Positions 19,643 through 30,744 are shown, numbered from the stretch's first letter. The stretch: DNA of 64,000 bases from Laburnicola sp. R22_1 (GCA_014281115.1 JACONQ010000001.1:682001-746000); one strand, 5' to 3'. Made by a program: numbers and translations. Notes: generated by a model from the sequence alone, not told the origin.

Positions 19643-20405
19643 ATGATCGGCCTACTCTTGGGTTCGTTTGTTGTTACTTGGCTGTTCGGACAAACCGCTT
19701 CTGCCCTCGACTGTACGACTGTAGAAGATATGCGTGGCTCTCCTTGTGTGGTATGTTTTTATGGCGGAAACAGACTTCTACCTCACTAAGATATACAGAA
19801 CGAATGTTTCGAGAAGAATGGCATGGACCAATACTATGGCATCTGCGCAAAAGATCTTCACGGTCACTGTCGTCGACCTAACGGAATCAATGACTACATC
19901 ACTCATTGGGGTGACTGCTTGCTAGATTCGTGCGCAACTGACGATTTAAGACATAGTAAGCGTACATTCAAAGGCCGAACTTCTTCAACTAACCCTAGTA
20001 GCATTCGTGGAAGTTTTCCATCAGTATTGCTTGGAAGTGCATGTCGCGCTTACATCCCTACCTGGCGAATTCTCTACATATGTAGCTCCGGAGTTTGCGA
20101 TGACGACAACGAGCGTGCCGAAATATAGTATTGCTTCATTCATCACGTCGTCGAACGTTGTCTCAACTTCGGGTTCGTCTTCGAGCTCTCCCACGCCAGA
20201 TAATACATCACAGACCGAGGATGATGGCATCAACGATCTATCTTCGAGCTTCACGACCTTAACGTCTCTGTCTGTCATCGTAGTCTCAGCCACTTCTGAT
20301 GCGTCCACTTCAGTTGCATCCCCAGGATCAGGCGTACCTTCGTCCGGTCAGACGCCATCCACAACTTCGAGCGACCTTAACGTCCGGTGCAGCGAGGTTA
20401 CCTGA
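19643..20405 (+). CDS. CFEM-like secreted protein, paralogue 3, without membrane tail
   Basis: Exons 19643-19750, 19799-19955 and 20002-20405 encode 222 residues. There is a signal peptide (MIGLLLGSFVVTWLFGQTAS) and then eight Cys with exactly the paralogue 2 spacing. Intron positions and phases match the other two genes: the first just after the second Cys of the module (phase 0), the second before the (T/D)F(V/L/M)E helix (phase 1). The last acceptor is TAGTAG, so splicing could use either AG. The Ser/Thr-rich stalk runs to a stop at 20403-20405 with no hydrophobic helix or basic tail. The protein is therefore predicted to be freely secreted, unless an unseen exon restores the anchor. Unspliced frames hide this gene because its first exon is only 36 codons. 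Confidence 0.75.
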
Positions 20406-20560
20406 GCGGAGATCATGGAATTGGACGGAATTTTTAGGGATTCATGTTCGGTATTTACGAGGTGGAAAGCCTTCTGCTTTCTCAAGCAGGATGGCTTCTC
20501 GCTCATGTAGAAGCAATGTAGAAAAATACCCAATACTCACTGAAAGGTCACAGTGATATC

Positions 20561-21337
20561 TTAGTGGTTAGTGGTTAATCGCCACTTTCCCCCCCTTTTT
20601 GCTAGGCCCCTACTAAGCGAAGTCTTAACTGTACCATTCTTCCACCCACCCGTCCATGTATCCACCAACTTCATCACGTTCCTATTCTCAGTCTCCTTCG
20701 CCACAGTACGGAGGAACTGGACATCGTCTCGCTCCCCTTCGACGCCAAATCGTATGAAAAATTCGAGGACGTCAACTCGCTCACGGAGTACAGCCTGTTC
20801 TGCAGCCGGTCTGTAGACCGGACCACCCTTCTTCACCATGGTTTCGATCACATCGAGCGGTTGGTTTCCACAGAGCGCTACATGCACAGCAAATTGGGAC
20901 GAGAGACCACCTGTCCATAGGTCGGCATCATGTTCCACGAGGAAACGTAGTAGGGGCGCGATCTTCTCGGGTGGTTGTTTGCACGCCTCGGTGACGAAGG
21001 TGGTCACTTGGTCGTCCCATTCGAAGTTCACAATTTCCTTGTCGTACTCATACAGGGTTTGTAGGATTGCCAAGTCCGGATGTCTTAGAAGCGCGGTGAT
21101 AACTCCTTGGGAGAATTGGATCCTCCCGTAGGTCTCAAGTAGGAGTGAAACGATACTGGGGTTTTCGTTGGTGATCGCCACCTCCAGCAAGTCGTCAATG
21201 GGTGGCAGTTCGTTGGGGGTAGAGATATACACTGGTTTGGAACCTTTTCGAATATTTGTGGCTTTGAAGAGACGCTGTAAGGCTGCGACATCGCCAGACG
21301 TGGTTGCGTTTAGCATGGCTTGGTTTTGCGAAGTCAT
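20561..21337 (-). CDS. ankyrin-repeat-like protein
   Basis: A single exon. I chose ATG 21337 (MTSQNQAMLNATTSGDVAAL) because it opens directly on an ankyrin-like helix; 258 residues. Degenerate ankyrin units can be seen: ATTSGDVAALQRLFKA, PIDDLLEVAITNENPSIVSL, a helix pair around residues 95-140, and PAAEQAVLRERVDVLEFFIR. It is short and has no other domain. Such small ankyrin proteins are common in filamentous fungi and mediate protein contacts; the partner is unknown. It is tail-to-tail with CFEM-like paralogue 3 (155 bp) and divergent from the secreted-protein gene. Confidence 0.75.
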   Translation of the reverse strand: MTSQNQAMLNATTSGDVAALQRLFKATNIRKGSKPVYISTPNELPPIDDLLEVAITNENPSIVSLLLETYGRIQFSQGVITALLRHPDLAILQTLYEYDKEIVNFEWDDQVTTFVTEACKQPPEKIAPLLRFLVEHDADLWTGGLSSQFAVHVALCGNQPLDVIETMVKKGGPVYRPAAEQAVLRERVDVLEFFIRFGVEGERDDVQFLRTVAKETENRNVMKLVDTWTGGWKNGTVKTSLSRGLAKRGGKWRLTTNH

Positions 21338-21918
21338 TCCTGGAGCAGAATCAAGACGGTGGAGAAAAGAGACGAAGAAACCGTATCGCAAGGTCCTTAG
21401 GTGCAAAGACTACGTTGGTAGAACGAGGATTATGCCTCGAGGTGCGGCCTTCGTAAATGCAAGTAGAGGACAGGATTAACCGCGAAGCATGGACCCATGG
21501 CGCCTACACTATATGCGACTTACTGACACTAGCCTCATGCGGCGTCCTACGTGAGACATCGTATCAAAATACGAACGACGCATGCGACAAGAGTAAGCAA
21601 CGTAAAACCTGTCTCACGGTATACCGACACCGACTTGCCTGCTTCCCGGAGTTCGTGGAAGAATGGAAGCAGGAGAAAAAAAAGGGTGAATGGGGCGGAA
21701 TCCGTCAATGAGTACACTACCATATGGTAGGTATAGATACCTACTAAATGGTAGCAACCATTTTTCTACCCAACTACTTAATTGACGTTCTCAATTTCGT
21801 TTATCAGCTTACTTGTCGACCAAGGCCTTCTTTCTATTCGCACATTCGTTTTGCTGTGTCTCTTCTTGTTATCCAGACTTTACATTCCCTGTCTCTTACT
21901 CTCATCTTCTCGTGCAAA
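21338..21918. other. divergent intergenic region
   Basis: No gene seen. It is the shared upstream region of the ankyrin-like gene and the secreted-protein gene; a short motif ACTACCATATGGTAGGTA (near 21715) is palindromic at its centre (TACCATATGGTA). Confidence 0.5.
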
Positions 21919-22625
21919 ATGTCAATCTATTCGATCATTCTCGTGCTGGGAATCTTATCCAATCAAGCTTTGGCGGGGAGTATTCCCTCTAAGTTGAAAC
22001 CTGGTTCCGCACTTCGACCTGGTCCAGCGCCTAAACAGCCATGGCTCAACAAATGTCCAAAGGGCATCCCCAATAAATGGGCCTGCCTCCATCCCAGTAT
22101 TGCTTTCCCGACTGTTGGTTGCATCGTTGCCGACCTGAAAGCTTGCGGCACTCTCGAGAACAACCGCCTACTGTTGTACTCTTACGGGGCCACCACAGTC
22201 CAGGTCCGCACAAAGGTGCGCGACAAGCTGGAACCGCGTCCTGTCATGTTAAACAACGCCCTCCCTCAAGACTGGGACAACAAAGTCATGTCCGTCCCAC
22301 GGTTTGGCTTGAAGCAAGGCAAGATGCAAGATCCCGGTGTGAACAAGAGAAACGAAGCGTTCGCTTCTCGGCCGTAGCTTCCAAAGGTGAAGTTATCCCT
22401 GTTACCCACGATCGCAATTCCAAGTTCGGTGGCACCGGTGCATACTCCCTGCCCAACCCCACAACCCACAAGGAGAATGTCTGGAGGACATACGAGTTCC
22501 CGCTCGCACAGCGGAACCCGGACGTCACAAGAGTGGTCTCTTATGCCCTCGAAGAGGAACCGATGCACGCCGAAGTAGAATTTATACCTGGAAATCTTCG
22601 ACGGGGTCATCTAGGAAGACTTTGA
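21919..22625 (+). CDS. small secreted protein of unknown function (two exons or frameshifted)
   Basis: ATG 21919 opens a signal peptide (MSIYSIILVLGILSNQALAG), then a Pro/Lys-rich segment and a Cys-containing domain (LNKCPKGIPNKWACLHP, VGCIVADLKACGTLENN, YSYGATTVQVRTKVRDKL). This frame stops at 22377. The adjoining frame carries a protein-like continuation (SKGEVIPVTHDRNSKFGGTG ... RVVSYALEEEPMHAEVEFIP) to 22625. A 41-nt intron 22337-22377 (GTGTGA donor, CGTAG acceptor) joins both in phase; its donor is poor and no branch site is clear, so a frameshift is possible. Size, signal peptide and about four Cys fit a secreted, effector-like protein, but I do not recognise the family. Confidence 0.6.
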
Positions 22626-24913
22626 GGGGCAAGCGCCCCGCAGCCTGAGAAGGAGCGTTTACGATAGCTCGGAGCAGTCAATAAATGCCAGATAATAGCC
22701 TCGATAAATATCAGATAACCTCCCCATCAATTTAAATCCTCCTCAACTCGGCCTCGATCAATCAGGGGCACATTAGCTCAACCATATCTATTCCTTCATT
22801 ACCCCCACCCCACCCACATAGTCTCTATACCCTAGCTTCTTTCAATTACATCCCCCCATCTACCCTCGCGACATGCACATAATTCGTACAACCGACAAGA
22901 CGCCGCACTGTTCTTCCTACACCTGCTCTACCGAGAGACGTCATCTACCATTCACAGCCCCAAGCAGCGCATCAAACACTTCACGCAAACAACCCTCACC
23001 CCCTAAACTCCGGAACATCATCCCACCCCCGCACACGCACTTCATTCCTTTTCGACCTCCCACCCTGCCCTGCAGCACGAGAGCAGTCAGCGCCCACCCC
23101 TCACACCCCACACATCCTAACTCACGTACCCGTCTCGAGATCCATCGTCCCCACCTACCGTGCAACCGACGGGCACATTTTTCCCTCCAAGCTCATCGCG
23201 CCAACCTGCCACCTCTCCACGTTACCTATGCCCCTGAGGTTCGGGAGCGGGATGTTACATACCTCGCGCGCATACTTATTACAGCGGTAGAGATGGAAGA
23301 GAAGTGCGTATGTGCCTAGCATGAGGACGATGCTGCCGCTTGCGATGCCGACTGCGTAGGCGTTGGAGAACGCGGAGGGGTCCCATGGGAGGAGTGCGGC
23401 GTCTGATAGAGTCGTCCGGTGCATAGTTAGTTGTCGGGGCGGCTGCGAGATGAGGTAGGGAGTATGGAAAATGAAGAATGGGGAGGGCCATGGGGTGTGG
23501 GATTAGGGTGAAGCGGAGACACGGAGCATGGCTAGGCGTGGTGTTTGTTGTACATGGCGTTGTGGTCAGGAGAAAGTGGGGTTCGGGTGTAATGTTGCGA
23601 GGGGGCTGGATGGAGTGGTGGTGCAGGCTACGGAAGGAGGTCGTGCATTGTAGTGCCTGTGATTAGCTGCCACAGGTAGCATTGTTGTACTTGTATGGCG
23701 TAGGCTGCGGACAGGGTTGGGCATTCGCAAGAGCCTGGAGCGTGGTCCGCCTTCCCAGGTCTTTTGATAATGGCCCTGTGTAATTGACCCGTCTTGTGCA
23801 CTTCTCAGTTAGATTCGCCTTATATTATGCTCCAGAGGACCAGGCAGATCGTGCGGTCTTCTAACTTGGGATTCGTAGAACCGGCATGGGAGCTTGAGAA
23901 ACCTAGAAACGCTGTAGGTACTCTCTAAACACACGCGCGGCGAAAACTTCATGATGACAGACGGATTTTTGGATTCATTATTGAGTCTGCGTCACTTGTG
24001 GATTGATACATTTAATGCAGGTAGCGTATAAACTCTTAGATCTCTATTTGGAGTTCATTGCAGTTGGCATGAGCGGTGAGCACTCTACATTCACGCCATG
24101 AGTCTCACAATTTTGCTGGTATTTAATTAGAAAAGCACTCTGTCTCAACGCACTTCCTTTGCTGGCTGTCAGTTGGATAACCACCTATTATGCACACAAG
24201 ATGTAACTCCCATACACAAACCAGAGTTCAGCAACCTGCAGCTGTGTTTGATTTTTCCGTCTTAGTTTTGGAGCATCGGGTAACTCTGCTATACTTGCTT
24301 CTCTTCAGAGGTTGTATTTCTCAAACTTCTCTCTAAATAATGTTAAAGATTTCGACTCCGGTCTCGACCGAGACCCACAGGCACTTCACAGTCAAATCAC
24401 ATGATTGAGGAACTGCCGAACGATGAGCGCGTCATCAACTCAATCACATGTATTCACATGGTATCTCACAGAGCTGGTACACAGAAAAAAAGGTTATAGC
24501 TAGATTTTCTTTTACCATAGTATAGTTGCGGGATGCAGCTTTGTTCACAAAAAAAAGATTTCGACTTCTTTAAGGCTATAAACCTGTAAAGTACCTTGAT
24601 TGTATAGTGTATTATTTACTGCCTTTAACCGCCACAGAGGAAGCGAGTCAGTAATGCTGCTGCTAGAGCAATTGGATGTTCAATAGTGTTGCGTCCGCGA
24701 TCGTTTTCTTTACGAGGCTGGTAGATGATACGTTCGGTTGGTTGACATATTCTTCAACCATTCATATCTCTTTACAACCCACCCAACCTTTCACTAGCCA
24801 AAATACCGCATCTGCAACCACCACCACCCCCGCTTCCTACAACTCCACAAACCAAAAAGTACCTCCCCACCACCTCTGTAAAGAAAAATACCCCTACCCC
24901 TCTCCAACCCCTC
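22626..24913. other. long intergenic region, mostly featureless
   Basis: Apart from the possible small gene at 23155-23424, I see nothing firm. 22790-23160 is C-rich low complexity on the + strand and gives a spurious 148-codon frame. 23860-24660 is AT-rich with poly(A) tracts and looks like decayed sequence. 24780-24990 is again C/A-rich. Confidence 0.5.
23155..23424 (-). CDS. possible small single-pass membrane protein
   Basis: An ATG frame of 89 codons has one good membrane helix (AVGIASGSIVLMLGTYALLF) followed by HLYRCNKYAR. After CNKYARE there is a plausible GTATGT donor; a 57-nt intron would end at GGCAG and keep the frame. A second donor (GTAGGT) after CPSVAR could lead to a short last exon ending near 23040. 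No homologue is recognised and the splice model is uncertain. The helix with a flanking positive cluster is the only support. Confidence 0.35.
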   Translation of the reverse strand: MHRTTLSDAALLPWDPSAFSNAYAVGIASGSIVLMLGTYALLFHLYRCNKYAREVCNIPLPNLRGIGNVERWQVGAMSLEGKMCPSVAR

Positions 24914-26449
24914 CTACCCCCTCCCCCCATCCGCCCACCCAACAACCACACCCCCATCCCCCCTCACCCTCCCAAACAACCCCACAACCCCCTCCACCCC
25001 TCCAAACCACCTCTCCAACCAAATCTCAATCGCCCTCCCCTCGACCCTCGCCCTCCTCATGACCCACCAAAGCCCGCCCTCCGCCTCTCCTCCCCCCGCC
25101 ACGCGCCGAAACCACCACAGCATCAACAGCATCGCCCTGGGGTCCTTCCGCTCCAGCAGCGCGTGGAAGGCAGGCGTCATGTAGAGCAGGAACGGGCGCA
25201 CGAGGTCCTCGAACTCGAAGGTGCGGTCGGGACGGAGGATGTGGTGGATGGCGAGGAGGGGGCGGAGGTAGGGGTTTGGATCTTCTTCTTCTGTTGGGGT
25301 GGTTGGGGCTGGGGTTGTTGTGCTCGGTGGCCTCACGACATCAAAAAGCCTCAACACCTCCCCTGGCAGCGTGTCCCACTCGGGCGTCGCAAGCCACCCC
25401 GGCCGCTGTGAATGATTCATCTGGCGGCCCAGATCGTAGAAGCAACTCTCCGGGCGCGTCAGGTCGGCGATGTCCCAGATTGTGCGTTTGCCTTCGCTCA
25501 GCTTGAGCCAGGCGAGGTCGGTTGGGGAGTGCGGTTTTAGCGGCCATGCGGATGTTGGGGTCGAGGATTCGAGGTAGGCGATGGTGGTGGTGCCGATGAG
25601 GGAGCATGTGGCCCAGAGGGCGTCGCGGTGGGAGGGGGGGATGGGGTGCGAGAGCGTCGTGTTGAAGAGCGTGGTCGAGGTTGTCAAGTGGTGGATGGAG
25701 GCGTTGTGGGTCTGGGGGTTTAGTGGGTGGTGCGGCGGGGTGGAAAGGTGCGCGTCGTGCATGAGGGTTAGGCTGAGGACGGGAAGGGGTGCTGTGTGCC
25801 CAGGTGGGTTGTTAGTCAGGTGATTGTGTGCTGGCGGCGCGGATATGGAATGAGATGTTGGGGGGTACGTACATCAAAGGCTAGCTGCGCGATACAGTTC
25901 CTGTACGATGTAACTGCTAGTTTCGTGACTACTGTGGCTATTGTACGCGTCTGGAATCGAGCCAAGGTTTCCAAGTCGCTCTCTGTGAAGGACCATGTTG
26001 AGGGAGGGCGGTTATCCGGTACGTCGACGGCTCTCATCATCAAATCATGGTCTCTCCTCGAAGCTTCTACGAGCGAATCATTGATCGTGCTGGCATATAA
26101 TTTATTCAGCGAGACAGGTGCATGTTGCAACGACGTCCCCCTGAAATCAACAACTGCTTCGCCAGCGCCGAAATCGATCTGAAATGAGCCTTGGGCACTA
26201 AGATCCAGACACGACGTGCCGCCGTCGTAGTTGCAAGAGACGCCGTATGAGATGCATTTGTTGCATTTTGGGCGCGCTTCGTCGCACTGTCATGCGGGGA
26301 TATTGTTCAGTATAAGGGTGTGCCCAAGAGGGTAAGTGACTAACCTTGACTCGTCTGAGCTTGCAGTTTCCACAGCCTTTCCGGGATTTGGCGTGGACTT
26401 TTCTCTTACGGGTGTGGATCTGTTTGGGTATGGATACGGCGGATACCAT
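24914..26449 (-). CDS. Zn2Cys6 fungal transcription factor
   Basis: Three exons (26449-26345, 26286-25869, 25791-24914) give 466 residues in consistent phase. The first intron splits the binuclear zinc cluster: KSRKGCGNCKLRRVK in exon 1 and CDEARPKCNKCISYGVSC in exon 2, together the six-Cys GAL4-type motif with its basic loop. The basic lead-in (RKRKVHAKSRKG) and a short activator body of about 430 residues recall the UPC2-like C6 regulators of sterol and secondary metabolism, but the target is unknown. The C-terminal part is helical (YLRPLLAIHHILRPDRTFEF, MLLMLWWFRRV), as in the fungal-specific regulatory domains. The second donor used here (GTACCC, 4 nt after an alternative GTACGT) is the one that keeps the frame. 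Confidence 0.88.
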
Positions 26450-27183
26450 GGTTGGTGAAGATACACTTTATCGATGCTTTGGTATGGTGGTGTTGTGATG
26501 GGGCCACGCTATGTGCCTACCGCTTGGAATCAGGACCAGCTACTTGATGAGAGTCACGGTGCCTCTTGAGTAGCTGTTCTCCTTTCAGTCATAGAAAGAA
26601 AGAAGTTGCTGATTCTCAGGACGTAAAAACGGGAGGAAGCGCATCCGAGCAGACCGCAGTAACACTTGTGAACGCTCGAAGGATCGAGCTACCATGTCGC
26701 GCTCGTAGTTTGCGCTAACCTCGTGTCGTATTCAAAGAAGGAGCGGGTAGGGCCGTCCAGCGTCAAGATTCCCTCGATCACTTTCGCATCTATCCTACCT
26801 TGCCATGTCAGCTTTCAAGCTCAAGAATCAAGATGAAGCCTCACTCATCACGCAGCACACCACAATCCACGCAAAACCAACATTAACAATCATCTTTACA
26901 TTCCCGTCCATCCATCTACTCCCTACATACCATCACCGCTCACTCCTATCACCAATCCGCCACCCCAAATCGTCCAAGCAAGCAAGAAGTTAAAGTTAAA
27001 CAGCATACAGTAGTGAGATAGCGCATCCGTAAAATGCGTCTACTGAATGACCCATGATCGATCGATCCCCAATATGAACCCCGAAACCCTAAACCCCCAT
27101 GTGAAAGAATGTCGCTGACCATGCCGTGCTCCGTCCCAACGCCGCATCTTTCAACCACCACCGCATGCACATGCGCAGTCCAC
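26450..27183. other. intergenic, no gene recognised
   Basis: Upstream region of the Zn2Cys6 regulator and 3' region of the glucanase gene; no gene or repeat seen. Confidence 0.5.
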
Positions 27184-28731
27184 CTAGTTAACGTAGACCT
27201 TACCCGTCTCAGTGAGATCCGAGGCAGTGCCGAGCAGATTCGCAGAAGCGTCCCAGTGGCCAACAGCGAAATACGAGTACCCAACGCAAGCATCATTGCC
27301 ATCCAGGTACTCCTGCGCCTGCTTAAGGAAGTCCGCCGATTCCTGTGCCGTCGAGCCGGTAAGACCAAACTCAGTGACCCAGACTTTCTTCCCGGAGAAC
27401 TGAGACGTGGCCTTCTCGAAGTGGGCCTTGAAGGCATCGAAGCCCGCAGTGGCAGGGCCGTACCAGTGGATGTTGATGTCGTGGAACTGCGCGCCGGGGC
27501 ACTGCTTGACGAACTGGCCGAGGTAGTCGAGGCCTTGGCCGGCGTTGTCGCTGCTGCTGACCGAGGGGCCGACAATGGTGACGTCCGAGTGCTTCTTGGC
27601 GATGGGGTTCATGTACGTCTTCCAGGCGTCGCAGAGGGCGGTGACACCCATGTTGGCTTGCGACGCGATGTCGGGCTCGTTGAAGCCGAAGACGACCTTG
27701 GAGCCGGCGGAGATGGCGGCTTCGACCTTCTCGGCCCAGTCACCGGTGTTCTCCATGGTGCGGAGGGTGGGGATGAACTTGTCGGTTAGCTTGCCGATGT
27801 CGCCCTTGGTGTCGGCTTCCCAGTCCCAGACGAAGCCGAAGTTGTTGTTCTCAAAGGACTTGCAGTCGGCGGCTCCATCCCAGCGGTAGGCGAGACCGCG
27901 CTTGCCGCCGCTGTAGCCAGGAGAGCTGGTGGGGGGGCTGGACGGCGAGCTGGCGGGTGCCGAGGAGGATTCGACAGGGGAGCTGGAGGGCTCGGGTGTC
28001 GAGGGGACTTCGACAGAGGGGGTCGGAGCCGCGCTGTAGGAACCCTCAATCGGTGCTGGGGGAGCTGGGGTAGGCTTGACCTCTTCCTTGGAGGGCTCCG
28101 CGGCCTCGTAGCCACCGGCGGGTACGGATGGCACGGGTGCGGCTGAGGAAGACGGTACGAATGGTGGAGATTCGTACCCAGAGCCGGAGAATTCTGGTGC
28201 GGGGGAGGATGCCTCAGGCGTAGAGGGGTACGAGGCACCGCCGGCCGGAACAGTCACAGTCACCTTCTCCGTGGCAGTGACGTAGACAGTCTCTCCGCAC
28301 ACAGCGGGCTTGCTGGTCATATCATTCAAGCCAACATCGTTCACGTTGACGCCGGTGGGGGCAGCGCTCTTGGTGTCAACTGTCATGTAGACGGTGCGAG
28401 TGGTGGTGGAGGTGATGGTCGACTCCATGTCAACATATGTGGTCTGCTCGCCGACAGGGTACGAGGACTTCCCGCCGACAGGGTACGAGGACTTCCCGCC
28501 GACAGGGTACGAGGACATCTCGCCAGCAGGGGCGCTGCTGCTTCCAGTACCGGCAGCGACAGCGCTGACGCTGGTCGAGTTGAAGTTGCCCCAGCCACCA
28601 GAGGGATATGCGGGGACACCGGCAGAGGGAGTGGGATGCTTGTGGCCGTTGCCGTGGCCGTGGCCGTACTGGGGGATAGCGACAGCAGCGCCGACGAAGG
28701 CGAGCATCGACAGCTTCATGTTGGGAGACAT
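27184..28731 (-). CDS. secreted GH128-type beta-1,3-glucanase with Ser/Pro-rich linker
   Basis: A single exon of 515 codons. A signal peptide (MKLSMLAFVGAAVAIPQYGH) follows a four-residue lead. There is a stalk of about 240 residues rich in Ser, Pro, Thr and Val, with three 8-residue repeats (SYPVGGKS). The catalytic domain starts near KRGLAYRWDG. It carries FGFVWDWEAD, VVFGFNEPDI (acid/base Glu in NEP), HWYG and VWVTEFGLTG (likely nucleophile Glu), and ends near GTASDLTETGKVYVN. This is the Asl1/GH128 glycosyl-hydrolase catalytic core, which cuts beta-1,3-glucan and acts on the fungus's own cell wall. The long O-glycosylatable linker suggests wall retention. The gene is GC-rich, with biased codons typical of high expression. 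Confidence 0.9.
   Translation of the reverse strand: MSPNMKLSMLAFVGAAVAIPQYGHGHGNGHKHPTPSAGVPAYPSGGWGNFNSTSVSAVAAGTGSSSAPAGEMSSYPVGGKSSYPVGGKSSYPVGEQTTYVDMESTITSTTTRTVYMTVDTKSAAPTGVNVNDVGLNDMTSKPAVCGETVYVTATEKVTVTVPAGGASYPSTPEASSPAPEFSGSGYESPPFVPSSSAAPVPSVPAGGYEAAEPSKEEVKPTPAPPAPIEGSYSAAPTPSVEVPSTPEPSSSPVESSSAPASSPSSPPTSSPGYSGGKRGLAYRWDGAADCKSFENNNFGFVWDWEADTKGDIGKLTDKFIPTLRTMENTGDWAEKVEAAISAGSKVVFGFNEPDIASQANMGVTALCDAWKTYMNPIAKKHSDVTIVGPSVSSSDNAGQGLDYLGQFVKQCPGAQFHDINIHWYGPATAGFDAFKAHFEKATSQFSGKKVWVTEFGLTGSTAQESADFLKQAQEYLDGNDACVGYSYFAVGHWDASANLLGTASDLTETGKVYVN
28451..28522. repeat. three tandem 24-bp units in the glucanase linker
   Basis: Units start at 28451, 28475 and 28499. The first two are identical and the third differs at two or three bases. 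They encode SYPVGGKS-type repeats in the linker, so copy number can change without breaking the frame. Confidence 0.9.
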
Positions 28732-30744
28732 GGTGCTGTTGAGGGTTCAAAGTCGATATTCGATGTTGAGAGAATGGCCACTATTCGAGAAATGCGGACT
28801 GCAGCTTCGAGCGCACGGCGAGGTTGGGGCCGACCAGGGCTGCTGCTTCAATTTCAAAGAGAGTGAAGTCTGTATATTGACAAGGAATGCAACGAGCGAA
28901 TGCTCAGAGAGAGTGAAGGCAACAGCGCCGTGGGTGTTCGGGGACGGGGACGGTGCGGGTGCGGGTGCCCAGGGGACCCGGGGCGGCGTCACTTCATATA
29001 CGGCTGGCGGGTGAGAGTCAGCTTGGGCCTGGCCAAAAGGATCCAAGTCAGACTTTTTCGCACAGTTGCCCCGACCGACGCCACATGGACCAGGCGTTTG
29101 GCTATTCAGGGCAAGCGCCAGGCACCGAGGAGCGACGTGCAGGCAAACGAAGACGGCCAGCCATTCACGCCTGCGAGGGCCCTGGAGAGTGCGCCGGCAC
29201 TAGACGGGGCGCCGTGTATCTTGGGAAGATTGCCGTGGCAGAAAGCTTGTATCTGGCCGTGGCGCTGTGCGATTCGCCGCCGCCCACGCCGCTGTTTCAG
29301 CGTCCAGGAACCCGCAGCGCTGCCCGCATGCCCGGTGGCGGCCAGCCTTTGGCTTCATCTCCGTGCCTGTCGTCGTGCAGGTGGAGTGGAGGGTCGTCAC
29401 CGCTCGCTGGCAGACACGTTGAGACCCACTCCGAACAACAGAGATCGTGATGCGTGAAACCGTGACAAACCCGCAACCTCGCACAAACGCCGACAACAAC
29501 CCTTCCCCCCTCCGCCAACAGAAAGAAGCTCGCAAGTCCGCTCGTCCAACAGTCGCACAGCACAAGACACTGCGCCGCCCAGCACCCTCCTCCCAAGCCA
29601 CAAAACTCGGCGCATCCCCTCAGCCTTCGGACGGTGACTTGGAAAGCTCGTTGCCCCGTAGGCACAGCTCCCATCCATCTCCTTCATTTTAATTTGCCGC
29701 ACTATTGTATACGACGTACGTACGCACTCGCCGGCGTGAACTTCCCGTTGAAGCCGCCGGGCGAGTTCGCAGAGACGAATTCGGAAACCCATAGTCTCGA
29801 ACACTGAACAGCCTCCCCCTTTCGCGCGACGTCGAGCCTCAACATGCACTTCATCTCCACAGACCAGACCACGACCAGACCACGCTCCCTATCGATACGC
29901 GCAGCCGAAGAGAACACCACGCGTCATCTCGCCCGCCCTCCCCGTGTCTGCATAAGCGTGCACAAAACTCTGCACAACTAATGCACGTTCACGTCATCCT
30001 CTCACTCATTACCACAGCAAATCTCCCCCATCGCTGCAGCCTGCTGCCCAACACCCAACAAAAAGAAACTCTGCACAACGACACAGAGGCACAGACGTAG
30101 CGTCCGATCATCAGTGAGTAGTGCGGGTAGGATGCGATGCATCGAATCGATCAACCGATCGCTGCACATCGATGGTGGTGTCCGGCCTGCCTGCCTGCCT
30201 GCTCCCACGGGGGATGATCATTTCGATCAGCGGTGTCGCTGTTTTCGCGCGCGCAAACGCTGTGGCTGGCTCCGAATGATTTTCGGATCAGCAGTGCTGT
30301 GCTGAACTTTGCGCGACCGACTTGGGCTCGGGAACGTCGCGGGCCGTAAAGACTCATCATTAGTTGGGTCACTGTGCTCCACAGATGTGATAGATCGGCA
30401 ACTCTTGTAAGCTATGGTTGGGCTTGCAGGTCAACAAGGTATCGAGCGGGGTGGTTGCATGGCATTCAATATGTACATTGCATGTGAAGGCTACGAGGAT
30501 GTGGCGACGGCTCCGGTGGACCCGTGGATCCGATAGTCGGACCACGTGACAACCAGACGACCTCGGGATCCACACGAGGAGATAGCAACTCAGACGTTGA
30601 CGGGGTATCATTTCGATTCCTCTATACACATTCGAATTATTGACAATCGCACGCACCAACAAGACCGTACTATTTTCCCCTTCCCAAAAAACGCCACTCG
30701 CAATGCTCCATCCATCAAAGCACTCGCTCCGCAAGCCAAACATC
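28732..30744. other. 2-kb intergenic region, GC-rich in its first part
   Basis: No gene recognised. 28.9-29.85 kb is GC-rich and so has long open frames (up to 185 codons) on both strands, but none has a domain or plausible splice structure. 29.9-30.7 kb is ordinary non-coding sequence with short TGCC and CGAT-type runs (30180-30240). Confidence 0.5.

Noticed and set aside
22873..23319. 148-codon plus-strand frame
   Set aside because: Made of C/A-rich low-complexity sequence; nothing protein-like.
24914..28731. Zn2Cys6 regulator plus neighbours as a secondary-metabolite cluster
   Set aside because: No polyketide synthase, peptide synthetase, terpene or P450 gene is present nearby; the neighbours are a cell-wall glucanase and non-coding sequence.
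28900..29850. Long open frames on both strands (up to 185 codons)
   Set aside because: The region is GC-rich, which removes stops by chance; frames overlap on both strands, have no domain, and lack splice structure.
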